Positions 39,535 to 48,939 are shown, counted from the first letter of the stretch. The stretch is 64,000 bases of DNA from Vibrio furnissii CIP 102972 (GCF_000176175.1 NZ_ACZP01000012.1:62001-126000), one strand, 5' to 3'. The notes: generated by a model from the letters alone, not told the origin. Numbers and translations are program-made.

Positions 39535-41166
39535 ATGTCTCACATTCAAAATGGTCTGAGCTTTATAGACATCATGGTGTTTGTTGCTTACGTTGCGATT
39601 ATCATTGCGGTTGGGCTGTGGGTCTCGCGCGATAAGAAAGGCGTCAAGAAAAGCACCGAAGATTATTTCCTTGCAGGTAAATCCCTGCCTTGGTGGGCCG
39701 TGGGTGCCTCACTGATTGCTGCCAACATTTCTGCTGAGCAGTTCATCGGGATGTCAGGTTCGGGCTACTCGATTGGCTTGGCGATTGCGTCCTACGAATG
39801 GATGGCGGCCCTGACATTGATCATTGTCGGTAAATACTTTCTGCCGATCTTCATTGAGAAAGGCATCTACACCATTCCCGAATTTGTTGAACAACGGTTT
39901 AATAAAAATCTAAAAACCATTCTGGCCGTGTTCTGGATTGCACTCTACGTCTTCGTGAACCTGACATCCGTGCTCTATCTGGGTGGTCTGGCGCTAGAAA
40001 CCATTCTCGGTATTCCATTGATGTACGCCATCATTGGTTTGGCACTGTTTGCACTGGTTTACTCCATCTACGGCGGCCTGTCTGCGGTGGTATGGACCGA
40101 CGTCATTCAAGTGTTCTTCCTTGTCCTGGGTGGCCTGTTAACCACATACATGGCGGTGGGCTTCATTGGTGGCGACAACGGTTGGTTCAGTGGCCTATCG
40201 ACCATGGTTGAGGCTGCGCCAGAACACTTTGAAATGATTTTGGATCAAAGCAACCCACAATACATGAACCTGCCGGGCATCGCGGTGCTGATTGGTGGTC
40301 TATGGGTGGCAAACCTGTACTACTGGGGCTTCAACCAATACATCATTCAACGCACACTAGCCGCGAAATCAGTTCCTGAAGCACAAAAAGGGATTTTGTT
40401 TGCCGCGTTCCTCAAACTGATCGTGCCATTTTTGGTGGTCATTCCGGGGATTGCTGCGTACGTGATCACCAGCTCTCCAGAACTGATGGCGAGCATGGGC
40501 GACTTAGCGACACAAAACATGCCAAACGCCGCGCACGCCGACAAAGCGTACCCATGGCTGACACAGTTCCTGCCGGTCGGGATTAAAGGTGTGGTATTTG
40601 CCGCCTTGGCTGCCGCAATCGTGTCATCACTGGCATCGATGCTGAACTCCACCGCCACCATCTTCACCATGGACATCTACAAAGCGTACATCGCACCACA
40701 AACTGGCGATCACAAACTGGTGAACGTGGGTCGAATCACCGCGATTGTGGCCTTGGTTGTGGCATGTTTGATTGCCCCAATGTTGGGTGGCATTGGTCAG
40801 GCATTCCAATACATTCAAGAGTACACTGGCCTCGTGAGCCCAGGTATCTTGGCGGTCTTCCTGCTAGGTCTGTTCTGGAAAAAAACCACCAGCAAAGGCG
40901 CCATCACCGGTGTGGTTCTGTCGATTCCGTTTGCGCTGTTCCTGAAATTCATGCCACTGAACATGCCGTTCATGGATCAGATGCTTTACACCTTGTTGTT
41001 TACAATGGTCATCATCGCCTTTACCAGCCTGAGCACATCGGTCAACGACGATGATCCAAAAGCCATTACGCTGACTTCCGCCATGTTCGCGACTGGCAAG
41101 AACTTCAATATTGCCGCGTACGCCATCATGATTGCATTGGCAGCGTTGTATACTGTGTTCTGGTAA
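39535..41166 (+). CDS. sglT: Sodium/galactose symporter vSGLT (SLC5/SSS family)
   Basis: This 543-residue inner-membrane protein couples Na+ entry to uptake of galactose. It has the same length as the crystallised V. parahaemolyticus vSGLT and, as I recall that sequence, is identical over long stretches. Galactose-site residues appear at the same numbers (Gln69, Glu88 in SYEWM), as does Asn64 near the Na+ site; the NLYYWGFNQYI segment contains the gating tyrosine. Fourteen membrane helices are expected. Two GalR operators precede it, linking it to galETK. A hairpin follows the stop. Confidence 0.95.
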   Translation: MSHIQNGLSFIDIMVFVAYVAIIIAVGLWVSRDKKGVKKSTEDYFLAGKSLPWWAVGASLIAANISAEQFIGMSGSGYSIGLAIASYEWMAALTLIIVGKYFLPIFIEKGIYTIPEFVEQRFNKNLKTILAVFWIALYVFVNLTSVLYLGGLALETILGIPLMYAIIGLALFALVYSIYGGLSAVVWTDVIQVFFLVLGGLLTTYMAVGFIGGDNGWFSGLSTMVEAAPEHFEMILDQSNPQYMNLPGIAVLIGGLWVANLYYWGFNQYIIQRTLAAKSVPEAQKGILFAAFLKLIVPFLVVIPGIAAYVITSSPELMASMGDLATQNMPNAAHADKAYPWLTQFLPVGIKGVVFAALAAAIVSSLASMLNSTATIFTMDIYKAYIAPQTGDHKLVNVGRITAIVALVVACLIAPMLGGIGQAFQYIQEYTGLVSPGILAVFLLGLFWKKTTSKGAITGVVLSIPFALFLKFMPLNMPFMDQMLYTLLFTMVIIAFTSLSTSVNDDDPKAITLTSAMFATGKNFNIAAYAIMIALAALYTVFW

Positions 41167-41202
41167 CGAGCTCGGGCCGCTGCGCCCTGAGGTCTTCGCT
41201 CC

Positions 41203-41227
41203 AAGCCCTGTCATGTTGGCAGGGCTT
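41203..41227 (+). terminator. Hairpin after vSGLT, weak or partial terminator
   Basis: AAGCCCTG and CAGGGCTT form an 8-bp stem with a 9-base loop. The following GATCACTTTGTTC has no solid T run, so readthrough into the 41266 gene is likely. Confidence 0.45.
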
Positions 41228-41265
41228 GATCACTTTGTTCTCCACAAATCACGAGCGGGTTCAAC

Positions 41266-43128
41266 ATGCATCAAGAGTTACTTCCCAACATCGTCTCCTT
41301 CCTTCAAACCATGTCGCCGTTTGATCAACTCAACGCAGACACGTTAAATGCCATCGCCGGATCCATCGAAATCCTCTACCTCGGCCAGCACCAACACCTC
41401 GAGCCCCTGACTGCGCCGCCACAGCATTTCTTATACATCGTTCGCACCGGTGTCATTGAACAGCGTTACCACGACGGCTCCTTGCGTTCGCGCCTTGGGG
41501 CTGATGATATTTTTGGGTTCAGTCAACACGATGGTGCCGCGCTCGATTACCAAGTGGTGGCGATTGAGAATTCGCTGCTCTACCGCATCGATTACCCCAC
41601 TTTGCTGACGTTGGTGGACCCGTACCCAGACGTCATTGCGCAGCTCGCCCCCAGCATTTCAACACGCCTGATTCACTCCGTCAGTTTGCCGCATCCCGCG
41701 CAAACGGAGAGCATTTTTCTTCAACCGGTACGCAAGCTTGCCAGCCAAAATCTGGTGATGGTCACACCCGACACTCCCATTCAGCAGGCGGCCGATAGGA
41801 TGAGCCGCGAGCCCAACAGCTCGTGTGCGGCCATCGTCGATCAGCAGCAGCGTTTAATCGGCTTGGTCACCGACAAAGACATGACCAAACGTGTGATTGC
41901 ACACGGGCTGGATGTACAGCCGCCCATCGCCACCATCATGACGCATCAATTGCACACGGTGTCGGTCGATGATTTGGTGATGAAAGCCTCCGAAATCATG
42001 ATCCAGCATCACATTCAAAACGTGCCCATTGTCGATGACAACTTCACTCTGCAAGGCATCATTACGCCGCAGCAATTGATTCAACAAAACAGCATTCAAG
42101 CCATCTTCCTGAGTGAAAAGATAAGCCAAGCGCCTTCGTTGCCCGCGCTGGTCGCGCTCGCGGCAGAGCGCAACGCCATCTTCAGTGTGTTGGTTGAAAA
42201 CGGCGTCTCTAGCGATGTGATCGGCAAAGTGATGTCATTGATTTACGATGCATTTACCTGCCGCTTGCTGGCGCTAGCGGAGCAGCATCTCGGCGCGGCG
42301 CCTTGCGAGTATTGCTGGATTGCCGCCGGTTCTCACGCGCGCAACGAAGTGCATTTGGGCTCCGATCAAGACAACGCATTGATTCTTGACGATGGCGCCA
42401 CCGAATCAGACAAAGTTTATTTCAGCCACTTGGCAATGTATCTGTGCAAAGGCTTGGATCAATGCGGCTATGCGCTGTGCAGCGGCCGTTTTATGGCGGC
42501 GACGCGGCGATGGTGCCAACCGCTACACGTGTGGGTGGAATACTACCGCAAGTGGGCACGCGCGCCGGAATACGAACACCTGCTCAACCTGAATGTCTTC
42601 ATCGAAATTCGCTATATCGCAGGCAATAAATCCCTGTTTGATGCGCTCAATGACGTGCGATTGCAGCAAATCACCCACAATCCGAAATTGATTGCCGCGC
42701 TGGTGACCAACGCCCTGCGCACGCGTCCGCCGCTGGGTATTTTCAATAATCTGGTGTTGAAAAAAGATGGCGACAGCGGAGAGAAAACACTCGACATTAA
42801 ACACGCAGCGTTAAGTAGTTTGGTGGACATGGCGCGCATCTACACACTCAGCGAAGGCGGAGCGATGCAAGAGACGCTCTCGCGTTTGCTGTTTGTCGAA
42901 CAAAAAGGGCTGATGAGCCATTCGTCGTATCTCGATTGTTTGGGGATTTATCACTTTGTGACTGGATTGCGAAACAAGCACCAAGTGGAAGCGCTGCAGC
43001 AGGGCAAACCGATTGATAACCTACTGCAACCGACGCGCTTTGGTAGTTTTGAACGGCAGCACCTCAAAGATGCATTTCGCATTGTCTCCGGATTACAAGA
43101 GGCACTTCGCATTAAGTTTGGTCAATAG
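41266..43128 (+). CDS. cNMP-binding-like/CBS/DUF294 nucleotidyltransferase-like protein
   Basis: The 620-residue protein has an N-terminal cyclic-nucleotide-binding-like domain (about 10-140), two CBS domains (about 155-280; MTKRVIAHGL, NVPIVDDNFTLQGIITPQQL) and a DUF294 nucleotidyltransferase domain. The catalytic pattern GSHARNEVHLGSDQDNA (355-371) keeps the Gly-Ser and Asp367/Asp369 of the GlnD-like polymerase-beta fold. A DUF294 C-terminal domain (about 475-615) follows. It lies 99 bp after vSGLT, and the exonuclease gene starts 1 bp after its stop. Family members often sit beside sodium:solute symporters. The true substrate is unknown. Confidence 0.85.
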   Translation: MHQELLPNIVSFLQTMSPFDQLNADTLNAIAGSIEILYLGQHQHLEPLTAPPQHFLYIVRTGVIEQRYHDGSLRSRLGADDIFGFSQHDGAALDYQVVAIENSLLYRIDYPTLLTLVDPYPDVIAQLAPSISTRLIHSVSLPHPAQTESIFLQPVRKLASQNLVMVTPDTPIQQAADRMSREPNSSCAAIVDQQQRLIGLVTDKDMTKRVIAHGLDVQPPIATIMTHQLHTVSVDDLVMKASEIMIQHHIQNVPIVDDNFTLQGIITPQQLIQQNSIQAIFLSEKISQAPSLPALVALAAERNAIFSVLVENGVSSDVIGKVMSLIYDAFTCRLLALAEQHLGAAPCEYCWIAAGSHARNEVHLGSDQDNALILDDGATESDKVYFSHLAMYLCKGLDQCGYALCSGRFMAATRRWCQPLHVWVEYYRKWARAPEYEHLLNLNVFIEIRYIAGNKSLFDALNDVRLQQITHNPKLIAALVTNALRTRPPLGIFNNLVLKKDGDSGEKTLDIKHAALSSLVDMARIYTLSEGGAMQETLSRLLFVEQKGLMSHSSYLDCLGIYHFVTGLRNKHQVEALQQGKPIDNLLQPTRFGSFERQHLKDAFRIVSGLQEALRIKFGQ

Positions 43129-43129
43129 T

Positions 43130-43858
43130 ATGTTACATAAGTTAGGTCGGTTATCCCCGCTCAGAAAACTAGAACAACACCGCTTGCAGATGCGCGAACA
43201 CCACCTGCCTCTGCCAGCGTTCGTGCAGGCCATTTTGGAAACACCGCTGCCACAAGCTGATTTTGATGTTCGCCAACAACCGTTATTGAGTTTGGATATC
43301 GAAACGTCCGGGTTGGATGCCGAACACGACCACATCGTCAGCATCGGCTGGGTACCGATCGTGAATCAGGTGATCCGTTTAGCCGAGGCGCGCTATTTTT
43401 TAATCACGCCATCGGGCCAGAATGACCCACAACAAGTGGTGCTACACCACATAATGCCGCAAATGCAGCGGCAAGGCATACCCTTGGCACAGGCAATTGA
43501 GTTACTATTTACCCAATTGAAAGGCAAAGTATTATTGGCACATGGCAGTGTTGTCGAACGGCAATTTATTCACCATTTTATGCAGCAACACGGATGGCCC
43601 GATTTACCCATTGTGTGGCTGGATACGTTGAAAATAGAACAGGCATACGCGCAGTACGCCCCCTACAACATGCCCCATTCGAATGCGAACGATTGGCGCC
43701 TGAGTACCGTGCGAAAACGCTATCACTTGCCTGCGTATCAAGCGCACCACGCGTTGTCGGATGCCATTGCCACGGCTGAACTTTACCTCGCACAGCAAAA
43801 TAGGCTATTTGCCAAAGCGTATGTTCCGTTAGAATTGCTGATGAAAGCCTCTGTGTAA
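43130..43858 (+). CDS. DEDDh 3'-5' exonuclease (DnaQ-like) paired with the CBS/nucleotidyltransferase gene
   Basis: This 242-residue protein has the DnaQ/epsilon fold. Motif I is LSLDIETSGLD (Asp56, Glu58), the second motif has Glu143 (AHGSVVERQFI) in place of the usual aspartate, and motif III is HHALSDAIATAELY (His206, Asp211). ATG at 43130 is chosen because it follows the upstream TAG by 1 bp and gives the family N-terminus; the frame is open to 43013. Function in this context is unknown; nucleic-acid or modified-nucleotide trimming is an inference. Confidence 0.85.
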   Translation: MLHKLGRLSPLRKLEQHRLQMREHHLPLPAFVQAILETPLPQADFDVRQQPLLSLDIETSGLDAEHDHIVSIGWVPIVNQVIRLAEARYFLITPSGQNDPQQVVLHHIMPQMQRQGIPLAQAIELLFTQLKGKVLLAHGSVVERQFIHHFMQQHGWPDLPIVWLDTLKIEQAYAQYAPYNMPHSNANDWRLSTVRKRYHLPAYQAHHALSDAIATAELYLAQQNRLFAKAYVPLELLMKASV

Positions 43859-43906
43859 CAAACACATAACCGCCGAACGGCAAACAGAATTGAAAAGGTT
43901 AACCCC

Positions 43907-44914
43907 ATGACAACTATTAAAGATGTCGCCAAGTCCGCAGGTGTCTCCGTGGCCACTGTGTCTCGCGTCATCAATAAATCGCCCAAAGCCAGTCAAGCAT
44001 CGATTCATGCGGTCACGCAAGCGATGCAAGCTCTGGGCTATCGCCCGAATGCCGCGGCGCGTGCGCTGGTTAGCCAAAGCACCAACACCATGGGCGTGTT
44101 GGTGTCCGATGTTTCCGACCCATTTTTTGGCACCCTCGTCAAAGCCGTTGATACCGTGGCGCGCCACAATGGCAAGCACCTGTTGGTCGGCAATGGTTAC
44201 CACAATGAAGAAGACGAACGCCGCTCGATTGAATTGCTGATCAACAACCGCTGTGACGCCCTGGTGATTCACGCCAAAGCGTTGTCCGATGAAGAGCTGA
44301 TCGCGTTTTCCAAAGAGGCCAAAAGCATGGTGGTGATCAACCGCCATATTCCGGGGCTAGAAGATCGCTGTATTTCGCTCGACAATCACAAAGGCGCATT
44401 CATGGCGACGGAGTACCTGATTCGTCAAGGGCACAAAAAAATCGCCTGCATTGTTTCCAACCACGCGATTGCCGATGCCGTTGAACGTGAAACGGGCTAT
44501 CAAGATGCGCTCGAAGCCCATCACATTACATTACCAGACACCTACATTGCGTATGGCGAACCCAGCAGTGAAGGCGGCGAGCAAGCGATGTTGTCGCTAC
44601 TCACCAAAGGCATCGACATCACCGCGATTGTGGCCTACAACGACAACATGGCCGCGGGCGCGCTGTCGGTGATGGAAGAGAATGGTATTGAATCGCCGGG
44701 GCAAATCTCGATCATCGGTTTTGATGACGGCTTGATTGCTCGCTATGTGAAACCTCATCTGACAACTGTTCGTTACCCCATTCAGATGATGGCCGAAACC
44801 GCCGCGCAGCTTGCGCTGGACTTGTCAAAAGATGACACCTTAAATGACGGCAGCCCGAAACGTTATTCACCGACCATGGTGAAACGCGATTCGGTGAAGT
44901 CACTCAACGACTGA
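43907..44914 (+). CDS. galR: Galactose operon repressor GalR (LacI family)
   Basis: The 335-residue regulator starts MTTIKDVAKSAGVSVATVSR, the LacI-type helix-turn-helix, and is close to E. coli GalR throughout (VSDVSDPFFGTLVKAVD, GNGYHNEEDERRSIELLINN, ISIIGFDDGLIARYVKPHLT). It is expected to bind 16-bp GTGNAANCGNTTNCAC operators and release on galactose. Matching sites precede vSGLT and galE. AAAAGG lies about 8 bp before its ATG. It is convergent with galETK, with a shared terminator between. Confidence 0.95.
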   Translation: MTTIKDVAKSAGVSVATVSRVINKSPKASQASIHAVTQAMQALGYRPNAAARALVSQSTNTMGVLVSDVSDPFFGTLVKAVDTVARHNGKHLLVGNGYHNEEDERRSIELLINNRCDALVIHAKALSDEELIAFSKEAKSMVVINRHIPGLEDRCISLDNHKGAFMATEYLIRQGHKKIACIVSNHAIADAVERETGYQDALEAHHITLPDTYIAYGEPSSEGGEQAMLSLLTKGIDITAIVAYNDNMAAGALSVMEENGIESPGQISIIGFDDGLIARYVKPHLTTVRYPIQMMAETAAQLALDLSKDDTLNDGSPKRYSPTMVKRDSVKSLND

Positions 44915-45236
44915 CACGCCCCACCCGCACCGCCATGGCGGCGTGACGAGAACACAAAGCGAACACAAAAAAGGCTTACCGCGCGGTAAGCCTTTTGTCA
45001 TTACCTTTGACTATCGTCCGTTCACTTGCCCGCACTACGGGAAAAGATCCCCATAGGCAACACGAAAGCCGCACCGAAATATCACTCCCCCAAGCATAAA
45101 TCGGCTTGAGCATTCTGGCGGAGTCCTTGACCAGCCGCTCACCTCTGACACTTTCGATTGCCATGGGAAAATGGCATCGTGCCGCGCGCATCAATCAATG
45201 CCCGCAGACTTCTCACGATCGCCATTCAAGTGAGAC
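44915..45236. other. Gap between galR and galK
   Basis: This 322-bp gap holds a bidirectional terminator and about 240 bp with no convincing gene. At 45139-45215 (minus) a short frame reads RALIDARGTMPFSHGNRKCQ, which recalls the DARG...NRK region of IS5-type transposases. It is too short to call an element and could be chance. galM is absent from this place. Confidence 0.4.
44966..44998. terminator. Bidirectional terminator between galR and galK
   Basis: AAAAGGCTTACCGC and GCGGTAAGCCTTTT form a long perfect stem with flanking A and T runs. It ends galR on plus and, about 240 bp past galK, the gal operon on minus. Confidence 0.85.
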
Positions 45237-46400
45237 TCACTCGAATGCGTTGACGAGTCCAGCGCCATCTTTGGCCTGACACACGTAAATGGTTTCTTTG
45301 AGTCCGGTCGCCGCTTGATACTGCTGCTCAATCGCAGCGGTCACAGGCGCCACTAAAGCAGGCGGCATCAAGGCGACCACACAGCCACCAAAACCGCCGC
45401 CAGTCATGCGCACGCCGCCTTGATCACCAATCACCTGTTTGACGATATCGACCAAGGTATCAATCTCTTTGACCGTAATCTCAAAGTCATCACGCATGGA
45501 CGCGTGAGACGCCGCCATCAACTGACCCAAGGTCGTCATGTCGTTGGCTCGCAGCGCTTGTGCCGCAGCTAACGTCCGGTCATTTTCCGTGATCACGTGG
45601 CGCGCCCGTTTGGCCACCAACTCGGGCAATTCCGCTTGGCGACGTTCAAACGTCTCGATCGTCACATCACGAAGCGCTTTCACGCCAAAAATCTGCGCCG
45701 CTTCTTCACACTGCTGACGACGGGTGTTGTATTCGCTGTCCACCAACCCGCGTTTTTTGTTCGAGTTGATGATGACAATCGCCATGTCTTCGGGCATGGA
45801 GACGGCTTGTGTTTCGAGGCTACGACAGTCGATCAACAGCGCATGATTCGCCTGCCCTTCGGCAGAAATCAGTTGATCCATGATGCCACAGTTGCACCCC
45901 ACAAATTGGTTCTCAGCCTGCTGCCCATTGAGGGCAATTTCAGCTTGGCTGATCGCAAGCGAAAACAGCGCTTTGAATGTCTGACCGATGACCACTTCCA
46001 ACGCTGCTGATGAACTCAGGCCAGCGCCTTGCGGTACGTTACCGCTCACCGCGATGTTTGCGCCGCCCAGCGTGTAACCGCGCTCAAGCAAAAACTTCAC
46101 CACGCCGCGAATGTAGTTGGCCCACATTTTATCGGCTTGAAACTCAATCGGTGCATCGAGCGAAAATTCGTCCTGCGCGTTAGCGTAATCAACGGCAATG
46201 ATGCGCACGCGATTGTCATCGCGTTTCGACGCGGCCACCACGGTTTGATAGTTAATCGCACACGGCAACACAAAGCCGTCGTTGTAATCGGTGTGCTCAC
46301 CAATCAGGTTAACGCGACCCGGCGCTTGAATGACATGGCTCGGTGCAAACCCCAGCACTTGTTCAAATGAATGAATCACGTGTTGAATTAGATCAGACAT
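45237..46400 (-). CDS. galK: Galactokinase
   Basis: GalK phosphorylates alpha-D-galactose at C1 with ATP. The 387-residue GHMP kinase has the galactokinase signature [19 protein letters not shown] (about 28-46), the ATP loop [17 protein letters not shown] (about 121-137) and the C-terminal motif [14 protein letters not shown]. The frame opens earlier (46445), but [13 protein letters not shown] at 46400 is the family start. It is last in galETK, after a 103-bp spacer that carries a hairpin. Confidence 0.96.
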   Translation of the reverse strand: MSDLIQHVIHSFEQVLGFAPSHVIQAPGRVNLIGEHTDYNDGFVLPCAINYQTVVAASKRDDNRVRIIAVDYANAQDEFSLDAPIEFQADKMWANYIRGVVKFLLERGYTLGGANIAVSGNVPQGAGLSSSAALEVVIGQTFKALFSLAISQAEIALNGQQAENQFVGCNCGIMDQLISAEGQANHALLIDCRSLETQAVSMPEDMAIVIINSNKKRGLVDSEYNTRRQQCEEAAQIFGVKALRDVTIETFERRQAELPELVAKRARHVITENDRTLAAAQALRANDMTTLGQLMAASHASMRDDFEITVKEIDTLVDIVKQVIGDQGGVRMTGGGFGGCVVALMPPALVAPVTAAIEQQYQAATGLKETIYVCQAKDGAGLVNAFE

Positions 46401-46423
46401 AGGACTTCCCATCATATTTTTTG

Positions 46424-46449
46424 AAAGGTGCCAATGCATCGGCACCCTT
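46424..46449 (-). repeat. Intercistronic hairpin between galT and galK
   Basis: On the minus strand, AAGGGTGCC pairs imperfectly with GGCACCTTT across an 8-base loop (GATGCATT). TTTC follows but no longer T run, so partial termination or RNA processing within the gal mRNA is possible. Confidence 0.45.
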
Positions 46450-46503
46450 CTTGTTATTGGTGATAGCTGTTATTAGTGATCAGCGATGATTGATGATTCG
46501 CGT

Positions 46504-47568
46504 TTATTGGTCATCTGCACGTTCTTTGTAGTGAACATCGCTCAGTTCACGCAGACGTTGCGCCGCCTGCTCCGGCGTTAAATCGCGCTGGGTTTCGGCC
46601 AGCATCTCATAGCCCACCATAAACTTGCGCACGCTTGCGCTACGTAGCAACGGCGGATAGAACAGCGCGTGCAGTTGCCAATGGTCAATGTCGCGCCCAT
46701 CGTCAAAGAACGGCGCGTAATGCCAACCCATGGAATATGGGAACGAGCACTGGAACAAGTTATCGTAACGACTGGTCAGTTTTTTGATCGCCAAGGCCAA
46801 GTCGTCACGCTGTGCGTCACTGAGCTCGCTCATGCGGCGAATGTGTGTTTTGGGCAGTAGCATGGTTTCAAAGGGCCACGCAGCCCAGTACGGCACCACG
46901 GCCAACCAATGCTCGGTTTCAACCACGGTGCGTGCCCCATCGGCCAGTTCCGCCTGCACATAATCCACCAGCAGGTTGCTACCTTGCTGATCAAAATACG
47001 CTTTTAAATGTTTATTTTTGCGTTCAATTTCGTTGGGTAGAAAGCTATTGGCCCAAATTTGACCATGCGGGTGCGGCTGAGAGCAGCCCATGGTTTCGCC
47101 TTTATTTTCGAACGCTTGCACCCAAACGTACTCTTGGCCCAGCGCTTCAATCTGTTCATTCCACGTGTCAATCACGCCCCGAATGTTGGCGACTGGCAGC
47201 TCAGGCAAGGTTTTGCTGTGATCCGGTGAAAAACAGATCACTCGGCTCAACCCGCGCACGCCCTGAATTTTAAACAGCGGATTAGTGGAGGGCGGCGCAT
47301 CAGGTGAATCGGCCATCAATGCCGCAAAATCGTTGTTAAACACATAGGTGCCGGTGTAGTTCGGGTTCACATCGCCAGATACGCGCGTGTTTCCCGGACA
47401 CAAGAAGCAGTGTGGTTCATAGCTCGGCAGTTGGGCGGTCGACGGCGTTTCATCCTGACCACTCCAAGGGCGTTTTGCACGATGCGGTGACACCAGCACC
47501 CATTGGTCGGTCAGTGGGTTATAACGGCGGTGGGGATGATCCACCGGATTAAATTCAATCGTTGCCAT
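46504..47568 (-). CDS. galT: Galactose-1-phosphate uridylyltransferase
   Basis: GalT exchanges UMP between UDP-glucose and galactose-1-phosphate. The 354-residue HIT-superfamily enzyme carries the active-site motif QPHPHGQIW (about 165-173) and an N-terminal metal-site region with CFLCPGNTR (about 52-60). [19 protein letters not shown] at 47568 is the start: AGGTAA lies 6 bp upstream and 13 bp separate it from the galE stop. The order galE-galT-galK is kept. Confidence 0.96.
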   Translation of the reverse strand: MATIEFNPVDHPHRRYNPLTDQWVLVSPHRAKRPWSGQDETPSTAQLPSYEPHCFLCPGNTRVSGDVNPNYTGTYVFNNDFAALMADSPDAPPSTNPLFKIQGVRGLSRVICFSPDHSKTLPELPVANIRGVIDTWNEQIEALGQEYVWVQAFENKGETMGCSQPHPHGQIWANSFLPNEIERKNKHLKAYFDQQGSNLLVDYVQAELADGARTVVETEHWLAVVPYWAAWPFETMLLPKTHIRRMSELSDAQRDDLALAIKKLTSRYDNLFQCSFPYSMGWHYAPFFDDGRDIDHWQLHALFYPPLLRSASVRKFMVGYEMLAETQRDLTPEQAAQRLRELSDVHYKERADDQ

Positions 47569-47581
47569 GGGGTTACCTCGT

Positions 47582-48598
47582 TTACTCGTCATAGCCCAGT
47601 GGGTTGTGGGATTGCCAACGCCACGTGTCGGCGGTCATGTCCGCCAAGCTCCGTTTGGCTTGCCAGCCCAATTCACGTTGGGCTTTTTCGGTGCTGGCCC
47701 AGCACTCGGCGATGTCCCCCGGACGACGAGGACAGATATCGTACGCGATCGGTTTGCCACACGCATCGCTGAACGCGTGAACCATATCCAGCACGCTTGA
47801 GCCTTTGCCCGTGCCCAAATTGTAGATGTGCAGCCCGGCTTTCTCTCCCACCGCTTGCAGTGCGGCGATGTGACCGTCGGCCAAATCCATTACATGAACG
47901 TAATCGCGGACGCCCGTGCCATCCGGCGTTGGGTAGTCGTTGCCAAAGACCGCCAGTTTTTCCCGGCGACCAACCGCCACTTGGGCAATAAACGGCATCA
48001 GGTTATTAGGAATGCCTTGGGGATCTTCGCCCATGGTGCCCGACGGATGCGCGCCAACCGGGTTGAAGTAGCGCAGCAGCGTGATGCTCCATTCAGGTGC
48101 TGCAACCACTAAATCCGACAAGCACTGCTCCACCATATATTTGCTGCGACCGTACGGGTTGGTGGTCGCGCCCGTTGGAGAGGTTTCGGTAATCGGCACC
48201 GTTTGTGGGTCGCCATACACGGTCGCCGATGAACTGAACACCAAACTTTTCACGCCCGCTTTGCGCATGCTGCGCACCAGCACCAAGGTGCCGTTGACGT
48301 TGTTGTCGTAGTACTCAATCGGTTTGCTGACCGACTCGCCCACCGCTTTGAGACCGGCGAAATGAATCACGGCTTGGACGTGATGCTGTGCAAACACGCT
48401 ATCGAGAAATGCTTCATCACGAATGTCACCTTGATAAAACGCCGGACGCACGCCCGTGAGCGCTTCAATACGATTGAGCACTTCGGCTTTCGCATTGCAC
48501 AAGTTGTCGACCATGATCGGGGTCATCCCCGCTGCAATCATCTGCACACATGTGTGGCTACCGATGTAACCCATACCGCCAGTGATCAAAATCTCCAC
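47582..48598 (-). CDS. galE: UDP-glucose 4-epimerase
   Basis: GalE interconverts UDP-galactose and UDP-glucose with bound NAD, so it feeds both galactose use and glycan precursors. The 338-residue short-chain dehydrogenase-type enzyme starts [16 protein letters not shown], the NAD loop, and has the catalytic YxxxK in [11 protein letters not shown] (about 148-158). The start codon is GTG at 48598. It is first in the operon and is preceded by two GalR-type operators and a CRP-like site. Confidence 0.96.
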   Translation of the reverse strand: MEILITGGMGYIGSHTCVQMIAAGMTPIMVDNLCNAKAEVLNRIEALTGVRPAFYQGDIRDEAFLDSVFAQHHVQAVIHFAGLKAVGESVSKPIEYYDNNVNGTLVLVRSMRKAGVKSLVFSSSATVYGDPQTVPITETSPTGATTNPYGRSKYMVEQCLSDLVVAAPEWSITLLRYFNPVGAHPSGTMGEDPQGIPNNLMPFIAQVAVGRREKLAVFGNDYPTPDGTGVRDYVHVMDLADGHIAALQAVGEKAGLHIYNLGTGKGSSVLDMVHAFSDACGKPIAYDICPRRPGDIAECWASTEKAQRELGWQAKRSLADMTADTWRWQSHNPLGYDE

Positions 48599-48661
48599 CT
48601 GTCATCACCTCTCCGCTGATTTGATTTGCAATGAGTCTATCAGCAGCCCAAGGCTCACTTC

Positions 48662-48677
48662 TGTGACTACACTCTCA
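48662..48677. promoter_or_regulatory. CRP-like site upstream of galE
   Basis: TGTGACTACACTCTCA fits TGTGA-N6-TCACA with two mismatches in the right half, about 65-80 bp before the galE start. It is adjacent to the GalR operator at 48680, like the CRP/GalR overlap of the E. coli gal promoter. Confidence 0.35.
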
Positions 48678-48679
48678 AA

Positions 48680-48695
48680 GTGAAAACGTTTCCAC
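48680..48695. promoter_or_regulatory. GalR-type operator 1 upstream of galE
   Basis: GTGAAAACGTTTCCAC matches GTGNAANCGNTTNCAC at all defined positions. Its centre lies 87 bp from the centre of operator 2. Confidence 0.8.
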
Positions 48696-48766
48696 AACTT
48701 ATCGCCACAGTAAAACTCCGTCATGACTGACCAAATAATTTAAGCCACGATAAAGAAAATGAATTA

Positions 48767-48782
48767 GGGTAAACGTTTCCAA
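48767..48782. promoter_or_regulatory. GalR-type operator 2 upstream of galE
   Basis: GGGTAAACGTTTCCAA matches the GalR consensus core with deviations only at the outer bases. Paired with operator 1, it could support a repression loop. Confidence 0.65.
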
Positions 48783-48818
48783 TTACAATCAAACGCAACG
48801 ATCACCCAGCAAGAGCAG

Positions 48819-48840
48819 CCGATTCGCTGACGAATCGGCA
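48819..48840. repeat. Strong inverted repeat in the galE upstream region
   Basis: GCCGATTCG and CGAATCGGC form a perfect 9-bp stem around CTGA. No T run follows on the plus strand. It is not a known operator to me. Confidence 0.6.
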
Positions 48841-48881
48841 GGAAAAACGAAGAAAAAAGGATGGCCGTAAGAGACACGATC

Positions 48882-48902
48882 ACCACCTTCAGAGAAGGTG
48901 GT
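48882..48902. repeat. Second strong inverted repeat in the galE upstream region
   Basis: ACCACCTTC and GAAGGTGGT form a perfect 9-bp stem with a 3-base loop, 42 bp from the first repeat and about 10 bp from the next terminator. No T tract follows on either strand. Confidence 0.6.
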
Positions 48903-48908
48903 TCATAG

Positions 48909-48938
48909 AAGAGAAAAAAGCCAGCACAGGCTGGCTTG
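48909..48938 (-). terminator. Terminator of the winged-helix gene
   Basis: On the minus strand, AGCCAGCCTGTGCTGGCT runs into TTTTTCTC, directly after the stop of the 48940-49227 gene. Confidence 0.85.
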
Positions 48939-48939
48939 G

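Larger units (their letters stand above)
48599..48939. other. Regulatory intergenic region upstream of galE
   Basis: This 341-bp gap holds no credible gene. It contains a CRP-like site, two GalR operators, two strong inverted repeats (48819-48840 and 48882-48902) and the terminator of the small winged-helix gene. A clear -35/-10 pair for galE was not identified. Confidence 0.6.

Noticed and set aside
43130..43858. Exonuclease considered as DNA polymerase III epsilon subunit (DnaQ)
   Set aside because: The DEDDh core is present, but the protein lacks the C-terminal polymerase-binding part of DnaQ and sits with the CBS/nucleotidyltransferase gene, so a separate family is more likely.
44976..45194. 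72-codon frame between galR and galK
   Set aside because: It starts near the terminator stem, has no ribosome site and no similarity that I recognise; a possible transposase trace in a different frame is too short to annotate.
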